From contig CP150561.1 in the NCBI GenBank assembly GCA_049487715.1, positions 62,001 through 126,000 on the forward strand: DNA of 64,000 nucleotides, in the 5' to 3' direction. Below the pieces are notes generated by a model, which saw nothing but the letters and a program-made list of their open reading frames with translations, was not told the origin of the DNA and did no database searches. Positions 43,112 through 50,209 of the stretch are shown here, one piece after another. Source of the stretch: Pycnococcus provasolii. Its lineage: Eukaryota > Chlorophyta > Pseudoscourfieldiophyceae > Pseudoscourfieldiales. The first letter of the stretch is position 1; every line of letters begins with the position of its first letter. Made by a program: the position numbers and the translations under genes.

Positions 43112-43476
43112 TGGAGGACTCGGCGGAGGTGGCGGCGATGGTGGTGGAGGTGGCGGGGGAGGCGGCGGGCTTGGCGGTGGCGGAGGAGGCGGTGGCGGTG
43201 GCGGTGCTGGGCTTGGTGGCGGTGGTGGAGACGGCGGAGGGGGAGGGGGAGGAGACGGCGGCGGAGGAGACGGCGGGGGCGGAGGGGGAGGAGACGGCGG
43301 CGGAGGAGACGGCGGGGGAGGCGGCGGCGACGGTGGTGGCGGCGGCGGCGGTGGCAGTGGCGGTGGTGGCGGTGGCGGTGGCGGAGACGGCGGAGGGGGT
43401 AGGGGGTGGAGACGGCGGCGGAGGAGACGGCGGTGGCGGAGGTGGAGGCGGCGGTGGGCTCGGTGGAGGAGGGGGC

Positions 43477-43508
<32 letters not shown>

Positions 43509-44657
43509 TGGAGGACTCGGCGGAGGTGGCGGCGGTGGAGGGCTCGGCGGAGGCGGAGGCGGGTACGAGAACCCGAGTCCATCTGGAGCTTCGCAGTACG
43601 CCAACGACTCCTGCGCGCATGTCGACGACGCTTCGTCAAGCAGGCACGAGGCGCACGGGCATGGTACGGTGCGAAGGTTTGGGGGTGGGCAGCTGAATTT
43701 GCAGAAAGGAAAAGGCTGCTGCTGCAGTTGTCGGCGGTGGCGTTGGGCGCTCACGGAGATTGTGATGGCAGAAGCACCACTTTCGTCGTCGTCCGCGAAG
43801 CGAGGCACCGGCAGTGAAGCGGCTCTCCGCGGGGTGTCGCACACGGACCACTCGGAGGTGTTTCGCATTTGGAGCACGTGCGAGCCGTTGCCGGCGTTGT
43901 GTGTTGCGACGCGTGCCTCGGCGGCACCGCGTGCTGTCAGAACGTCCGAGTCAACGATGAGTCCCTGCGTGCGCCCGGCTGGGTCGCCGTCAACCTGCAG
44001 GTACCACGCACCAGCACGGATCGTGAGTTCAGCCACCTTGCTATCCCTTTCTACCGGTTGGCTATCGGCATAGAAGCACATGTCTTCGACGAGCCCAGCT
44101 CGTGCACGCTCGTCGTCTCGCCGGCAAAAGTTCCACCTTGCCGTTCTTCGGAGCGCATCCTCGGGTATGCGCGTATGCCTGAAGTCGGACGCGACGCTCA
44201 CGACAGCACGCACGGCGCGTCTGTCCGTGCCGCAGTCCGCGACGCACCCACCGGGTACCTCGTACGGTGCCTCGCAGATGCCGTCGCCGCACACGGGGTC
44301 GCGCCAAGCTTGGCTGATGAGCGCGACTCGCACGTACGTGACGACGTTGTGTAGACCCTGGCTCGTCATGCTTTCGAGTTCTCCCAAACGCAGGACGTGT
44401 GCGACCGCCGCGTGCGTGTTGTACGCGCCTCTCGTGTCCGTCTGCGAAACCAAGTAGAGGATGTAGATGCCCAGGACTGCGAGCCACGCGACCGCCTTGA
44501 TGATGCGGTGTGTGAGTCGCGTGTGTGTCTGGAACAGTCGTGCGGCGGCGACGTGCAGGGCAGGCAGCGTAGGTGTAGTTTGGTCGCCATGAGCGACGTG
44601 TTGTGACGATGACGAGACCCCAAGGGTGCTTCTTCTTTTCTCAGGCACCACCACCAT
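33928..44657 (-). CDS. Giant polycystin-family channel with hydroxyproline-rich rods, beta-propeller and HYR-like domains (MST3-like)
   Basis: About 3,529 aa from ATG 44657, if one frame break in the first Pro-rich tract (near 43390-43410) is ignored and a 139-bp intron (34800-34938) is removed. Order: short cytosolic N-terminus; one TM helix (RIIKAVAWLAVLGIYILYLV) that would be channel helix S1; Cys motif CGDGICEAPYEVPGGCVADC; SPPPPP rod (42950-43560); FG-GAP-like propeller with about seven copies of the SVSLS.DGSR.AVG type (41600-42940); second SPPP rod (40380-40960); about five HYR/DUF5011-like domains (DVDGDLTPYV, VVDSAGHEAS); coiled-coil stretch; polycystin TOP domain (FVDRRTRSVDIRVILHNEPA); five TM helices to S6 (VHVFYPLITVFVLMQFVVAI); cytosolic tail. 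Chlamydomonas MST3 likewise joins a hydroxyproline rod to a PKD2-like membrane domain in mastigonemes; orthology is inferred. Confidence 0.82.
34800..34938 (-). other. Polycystin 3' intron
   Basis: 139-bp intron, donor CTGG/GTACGAAC, acceptor AAAACAG/GTCC. Splicing splits a Gly codon and joins LVLPKLGLLG to PTALGEVLHKLHE, adding a 290-residue cytosolic tail that would otherwise look like a separate gene. Confidence 0.85.
43020..43540 (-). repeat. Duplicated block inside the polyproline-coding tract
   Basis: A stretch of about 115 bp beginning GCGGAGGAGACGGCGGTGGC occurs at about 43021-43136 and again, apparently identical, at about 43418-43534, roughly 400 bp apart. The intervening DNA is also Gly/Pro-type low complexity. 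This indicates recent expansion or an assembly duplication of the rod. Confidence 0.8.
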
Positions 44658-46270
44658 GGTCTGGTATGGTCTGGTATGATGTGATGTGATGTGACGACTG
44701 ACTAATATATTATTGTTGGTTGTTGGTTGGGGCGGGACGGGTAAAATCCGAGGAGGGGGAGGGGGAGGGAAAAAAACAAAAAGCAAAAAAAACAAAGCAA
44801 AAAAAACGGGTCCTGTGGCACTTTTGATGGCGAAAAGTCACGTACCCTACCCGGTAGGCTCCGTCATGCTCCCAGCTCGGCTTCGTCAAACCAGCCTGGC
44901 CAGTACTGGTGACTGGCAAATCCAAATCCAAAGGAAACCTCACAATTCGCCTGGCCTTGTTGTTGCCAACACATTACTGCAGTGTTCGGCTCTCACCTAG
45001 CAAAATAAAAATACAGTATGTTTATGTACCCTAATTGGGGATGTATATTGGTCCGAACCTGTCGCGGCCGCCGGGCCTTTTCTAAAAAGGTACTTTTTAC
45101 TTTTAGAGATTCCTATGTTTCTTGACCACCGTATAATCCAAATCCGTGATGTCACTCACAAACCTTACAGTAGACTAAGTACCGGCCGCTGAGCCTGAGC
45201 GAACTTGCCTGCAAGCTCTTCCATTCATGGCTTCCTCCCTGAGCCTGAGGGCTCAGGCAACTTGAGGGATCTTTAAGAGTACAAGGGACCGGTTCCCAAG
45301 AAGAAATCAGAAAAAAGGCAACCCCCCCCCCCCCCTGTGGCCTGTGGGGAAAAACCCACAGGAAAAACCCCAAACCAAACCCCAACCAAACCCCCAACCG
45401 ACTCCCTTGCTAAACCCCAAACCAAACCCAAACAACAAACCCCCAACCGACTCCCTTGCTAAAACCCCAACCAAAACCCCCAACCGACTCCCTTGCTAAA
45501 ACCCAAACAACAAACCCCCAACCGACTCCCTTGCTAAACCCCAAACAACAAACCCCCAACCGACTCCCCAAACAAGAAACCAAACCCCCAACCGACTCCC
45601 CAAACCAAAACCCTAAACCAAAACCAAACACAAACCACAAACCCCTATTAACCGCCCAAAAAGTTCAAAAACCGCGACCAATGTGCCCGTTGGGAGAGGG
45701 AAGTTGGAGGGTCCCGAGATAAAACGCTCGAAGGAACTCTCCCAGTTCTCCCCCCCAAGGCCCCCAGTCCCTCCCTCTCAGCCTCCCTGGACCCTGGTAT
45801 TTGGCAGCCTGGGAATTGGGATGTTCTCTACCTGTGGGCTGTTCTGTTCTCTCCGGCCCCTCCCGCCCCCTCCCCCGAATTGAACGCCGGTTTGAACTTC
45901 CCGGGACCTTCCCGGGGGAGGCCATTCCATTGCGCGCTCACAGGTTTGGTGGTGGGTGTCTCTCTCTCAGGAGCCTCCGCCTCCGCCTCAGCCTCCAGGA
46001 GCCTCAGGGTGTGTGTATCTGTATCTCGGAATCTCGCTGTAGCCATCTGTAGCCGCTGTTTTTCTCCACCTTCCCGCTCGCTGTATCTGTGCTGTATCTC
46101 CATCTTCCCGCTGTACCTTCTCGCGCTTTTCGTTTCGCTCCATAGCCACCACCACCTCGCTCCATCGCCTCATCAGCCTCCATACACATCTCTTCATTTG
46201 TCTCATCAGCCATAACAACAACAGCAACAGCAACAGCAGCAACAACGCCGTCATAAAAATATAGACCACC
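44658..46270. other. Divergent spacer with C/A-rich minisatellite
   Basis: 1.6 kb between the polycystin start (-) and CDC45 (+). It contains the AACCGACTCCCTTGC minisatellite (45370-45650), GC-rich sequence to 46000 and a CAA/CAG-rich 5' leader before CDC45. Short ORFs here are repeat read-through. Confidence 0.6.
45370..45650. repeat. Minisatellite of CCCCCAACCGACTCCCTTGC units
   Basis: At least five copies of a ~40-bp unit containing AACCGACTCCCTTGCTAAA, separated by CCCAAAC/CAAACAACAAA variants. Later copies lose the CTTGC part and grade into CCCTAAACC-like telomeric text. It is probably derived from a degenerate telomere-like array. Confidence 0.85.
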
Positions 46271-46908
46271 ATGCTCATATCCAACAACGAGTTCCACATC
46301 TCGTACAAGTACATCAGAGACGCGGCCAAGAAGGGAACGGACACGCGAACAGTCAAGGTGTTCGTCTCGAACGCGGACGCAGACTCCGTGTGCGCGCTGG
46401 AAATACTCAAGGTACGTCGTCGAGGGATACAATACACAACCATTATAGATTATAGAAAAACGCCACCGGCAATACGCACGCACGCACGCACTCACTCACC
46501 CAATATGTTTGCCTTTTGCTTCCAACAACATCCATCGCACCTAACAAATAACAGACGCTCTTCGAGCGCGACCTTGTCGAGTACGTCGTGAACGTCGTCT
46601 CGGGATATGAGGACCTGCAGGAGAAGGCTTCCAGAGTGCTTCCTGGGCCAGATGACGTGTCGGAAGGCGACTACGACGACGTCGTCGTACTCATCAACTG
46701 CGGTGCAACCATGCCCTTGAACGAGCTCTTTGAACTACCCTTGGACAACTCCAGACGCACAAAAGTATTCGTCATCGACCACCACCGACCCATCCACCTA
46801 TCCAACCTGTCACCACAAAATCTCTGCGTTTACGTCTTGTGCGACAAGGAGTACGAGGAAGAAGAATTCCCAAAAAACACCGAAGTCGCAGATCTGGAAG
46901 TGGAAGAC

Positions 46909-46940
<32 letters not shown>

Positions 46941-48732
46941 CGACGACGACGAATCTGAAGACGACGACGACTTCAGTGACGACGACGGAGAAAATAAGGA
47001 GAACGACGAAGATCCGCGGCTTGCAGAGGAGCGACGCCGTGATCAGAAAGCGATCCGCGAAATTCGGCGGCGCACCGAACGCGCGGATCTCCGGAAAGAG
47101 CGGAGACGCCAGCGCGAGATGAAGCGCGAGGAAATGATCGAGTACTACGAGCGTGGCGCGTATCACGGCAAGCCGAGCGGCTGGCTGCTATACAACGTCG
47201 CCGGGCTCTTCATCGACAAATCTGACGTCGACGGCCTGCTGTGGAAGTGCATCGTCTCGATCACGGACCACTACCTGCAGTGCCGCATGCCATTTGCCGC
47301 CTACGAGAGGGCTGTGAATGAGCAGGCGCAGCATCTCGCGACGATCGCCGCGGATGCCGAGGAGAATTCAAGCTCGGAGAGCGATGCTGACGATCTCGAC
47401 GGCGATGGCAGCGGAGGCAGCAGGCGATACGACGACAGAGAAGACGACGACGACGACAGACGCCGGCGGCGCCGGCGGCGACACCAACGCCGCGCACGGC
47501 GCGCCGCCGCCGCCGCGGGAAGCGGTCTCGCTGGCGATCGAGCTCGTGGCACGCTGTTCCGCCTCGACGACGGAACGGAGGTGCGCACTCCGGACTACGT
47601 AGAGCGCATCGAGCGCGTGGACGACTACCGCTTCGCGCTGCTGCGCCACTGGTCTCTTATCGACTCGATCGTGCACAGTCCTTACGTTGCCGCTAGGCTC
47701 AAGACGTGGCGAGAGGAGGGGCGAAACCAGCTGCTCACCATTCTTGCAGTCGTCGGCATTCCGCTGGATGAGAGCAAGCAGCAGCACACCTTCATGAAAC
47801 GCCGCAGTCTGAAGATCCTGCAGCAGTCGTCTTCGTCGCCGGCACAGCCAACGCCAGATGGTGAGGATGGGCCGAGCACACTCGACGCGCTGCTCGCACG
47901 CGTTGCACGCTGCCCCGACATCCGCATGCCGACGTTCGTGAGGCACCACGGGTACAACTCTTCGGTCAGCGCGAGTGACGTCGTGTATGCGATTACCGCG
48001 CTGCTCGAATCGAGCCGTAAGAGCCAGAATGACGCGCTTTTGGAGCAGGGTGATGGCGACGAGCTTGCGCGCGGTGATGCTGAGGATGACGCCGCCGCCG
48101 CGGCAGCAGCACTCGCGAGTGAGGAGGTTGCCAGATCATTTTGGCGAGCTCGCAGTGCTCTGACGTGCGACTTGGAGCAAAACAGCGAGCTGAAGCGCGG
48201 CATCGTGCTCAGCATGCGGCTGCACCGCGCCATCATCGATCAGGGCGGGCATGCCATCACGAAGAAGCAGATTAGGTACGTTCACTCGTTCCGACTCATG
48301 GACTTGAGCGGTACCTCGCGAGGCATTGGCGGCGCCATCCTCAGTCACCCGCTCGCGCTCTGCCGACTTGCGCACTTCACCATGGATGTTCTCGTGCAGG
48401 ATGGCAAGAGGCCGAAGCCGATGGTGGTGTGCGCGCCTAGTATTACTCATAGTTTTCCTTCCACCGCCAACCCCTCATCATCATCTTCCGCAGACGGCAC
48501 TGGCAACATTCTCGTCGTGGGAACCGTTCGCGAGGGTGGTGCGTACAACCGCTTCAGCCTTGCCTTTGGTCGCGCGGCGGAGAGAAGCGGCGCGGACGTG
48601 CGCACGCAGGGCTTCGAGGCGAGCTGGTTGGAGATTCCGCGCAGTGAGTTCAACTCCTTTCTGCAGGCACTCGAGGCTGAGCAGCTGCAGAAGGCGGCCC
48701 GTCGCGGCGGAGAGGCTACTACTGCTGCGTGA
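46271..48732 (+). CDS. CDC45: Replication initiation factor CDC45, two exons
   Basis: Helicase co-factor of the CMG (CDC45-MCM-GINS) complex. Exon 1 46271-46411 (MLISNNEFHISYKYIRDAAK to NADADSVCALEILK) and exon 2 46555-48732 (TLFERDLVEYVVNVVSGYED), 772 aa. Diagnostic blocks are VFVIDHHRPIHLSNL, the DHH/RecJ-like motif that CDC45 shares but without nuclease function, a long acidic insert (Asp/Glu tract, then ERRRDQKAIREIRR), GWLLYNVAGLFIDKSDVDGL, LRHWSLIDSIVHSPYVAARL, and the C-terminal VGTVREGGAYNRFSLAFGRA. A second low-complexity insert (RRRRRRRHQRRARRAAAAAG) is lineage-specific. The intron is phase 0 and the frame is otherwise intact. Confidence 0.95.
46412..46554 (+). other. CDC45 intron
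   Basis: 143-bp intron, donor CAAG/GTACGTCG, acceptor ATAACAG/ACGC, phase 0, between EILK and TLFE. It contains CGCACGCACG and CTCACTCACC short repeats. Confidence 0.92.
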
Positions 48733-48782
48733 GGAAGGAAGGAAGGCATGCATACATGCATGCATACATACATACATACACG
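48733..48782. repeat. GGAA and CATA/CATG microsatellites after CDC45
   Basis: A short GGAAGGAAGGAAGG run is followed by CATGCATA/CATACATA repeats just downstream of the CDC45 stop. Confidence 0.8.
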
Positions 48783-48855
48783 TGTAGCGAAAAAAAAGAT
48801 GTTTTCAAAGTGATTTCAACTACAATGTGTGTCTGCGAATGTTACAACTCGAATG

Positions 48856-49833
48856 TTACACCTCTGGCGTCTTAAAAGGACCGTCCAAGCCGGCGGGGGG
48901 CGCTTGACCTTGGTGGTTGAGACCCCAGCACGCGACTTTGCCGTTGCGTCGCAACGCGAGCGAGTGATGAACACCCGCTGCGATCGCGACAAAGTCGCCC
49001 TCGACGCCGTCGGGAGGCGCCTGGCCGGCGTGGTTGAGTCCCCAGCACGCCACATTGCCGTCGCGTCGTAGTGCCAGCGAGTGACTGCCACCCGCAGCGA
49101 TCGCGACAAAGTCACCCTCGACGCCGCGGGGAGGCGCCTGGCCGTCGTCATTGCGTCCCCAGCACGCGACATTGCCGTTGCGTCGCAACGCGAGCGAGTG
49201 TCGATCACCCGCTGCGATCGCGACAAAGTCACCCTCGACGCCGTCGGGAGGCGCCCGGCCGTAGCCGTTGCGTCCCCAGCACGCGACACTGCCGTTGCGT
49301 CGCAACGCGAGCGAGTGTGCGCCACCCGCTGCGATCGCGACAAAGTCGCCCTCGACGCCGTCGGGAGGCGCCTGGCCGTCACCGTTGCGTCCCCAGCACG
49401 CGACACTGCCGTTGCGTCGGAGTGCTATCGAGTGTAGATTACCGGCAGCGATCGCGACAAAGTCACCCTCGACGCCGTCGGGAGGCGCCCGACCATCGAC
49501 GTTGCGTCCCCAGCACGCGACACTGCCGTTGCGTCGGAGTGCTATCGAGTGTCCATCACCGGCAGAAATGGCAACGAAGTCCCCATCAACACCCTCGGGA
49601 GGCGCCCGGCCGTCGTCGTTGGAGCCCCAGCACGCGACTCCCCCGTCGTGTCGCAACACCACGGCGTGACTGAATCCTGCGTCGAGCCACGCACTTCGTC
49701 TTGTCGCTAGCGTTCGTTCTTGTTCACGCACGAGTCGTCGTTCACGCTGCCACGGCACCCACACGGTGCGCATCACCTTGTACGCGAGCGACTCTTCTGT
49801 GTCGGACTCCATGCCGGACTCCGTGCGCTCCAT
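48856..49833 (-). CDS. RCC1-like seven-bladed propeller of near-identical repeats
   Basis: 325 aa from ATG 49833 (MERTESGMESDTEESLAYKV). After about 45 charged residues come seven repeats of 39 aa, each of the type GG.HSLALRRNGSVACWGRN, then GDGQAPPDGVEGDFVAIAA; the last ends GLDGPFKTPEV. This is an RCC1-type blade pattern (ALR.DG.V.CWG.N..GQ.P), long known from regulators such as RCC1 and UVR8 but also from many algal proteins of unknown role. Nothing marks it as a Ran exchange factor. The 117-bp units are so alike that the array must be young or homogenised. The start follows the only upstream in-frame ATG. Confidence 0.75.
   Translation of the reverse strand: MERTESGMESDTEESLAYKVMRTVWVPWQRERRLVREQERTLATRRSAWLDAGFSHAVVLRHDGGVACWGSNDDGRAPPEGVDGDFVAISAGDGHSIALRRNGSVACWGRNVDGRAPPDGVEGDFVAIAAGNLHSIALRRNGSVACWGRNGDGQAPPDGVEGDFVAIAAGGAHSLALRRNGSVACWGRNGYGRAPPDGVEGDFVAIAAGDRHSLALRRNGNVACWGRNDDGQAPPRGVEGDFVAIAAGGSHSLALRRDGNVACWGLNHAGQAPPDGVEGDFVAIAAGVHHSLALRRNGKVACWGLNHQGQAPPAGLDGPFKTPEV
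48880..49700 (-). repeat. Seven 117-bp tandem coding repeats
   Basis: The DNA of the seven RCC1 blades repeats with a 117-bp period. Segments such as GCGATCGCGACAAAGTC and CGCGACACTGCCGTTGC recur unchanged in most units, consistent with concerted evolution. Confidence 0.85.
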
Positions 49834-50209
49834 ACTCCACGCGCCGACAGAGGATGTGACAAGGGTAATGTCCTATCAGGAGGGCCAAAGTCCAAACCAG
49901 AGGGCCAAACCAGAGGTCCAAACCCCAAGCCAGCGCCAGATGCCAAACCCCTAAACCCAACCCCTAAACCCAACCCCGATTAAACAGTCCGACTACAGGT
50001 GGGAACCGAGGGGACCCGTGGGGAATGCCCCCGGGGCCCCGAATGTTAACTCGAAAGTGAGGGATCCCCGGGGCTTCGAAGGGGGCCCATTTACCTGTCA
50101 AGCACGACAAGTTTTCCCCTTGAAGGCGCACGCCCCCCAATACTCCAGTCCCCCCGGGCAGCCGGGTCAAACAAAGTGTTTCACTTCTCAACGGACACTT
50201 GTCTCTGTC
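49834..50209. promoter_or_regulatory. Divergent spacer with CCCTAAACCC motifs
   Basis: 376 bp between the RCC1-like gene (-) and the J-domain gene (+). AAACCCCTAAACCCAACCCC, with a second CCCCTAAACCC, lies at 49945-49978, 112-145 bp from the left start codon. GGGCCAAA/GAGGTCCAAA repeats precede it. Confidence 0.5.

Noticed and set aside
40372-44073. Gly-, Ala- and Val-rich plus-strand ORFs opposite the polycystin gene
   Set aside because: They are antisense reads of proline-coding low complexity; the minus frame carries recognisable domains.
48880-49700. CRISPR-like regular repeats
   Set aside because: The 117-bp period is coding, in frame, and encodes RCC1 blades; there are no spacers.
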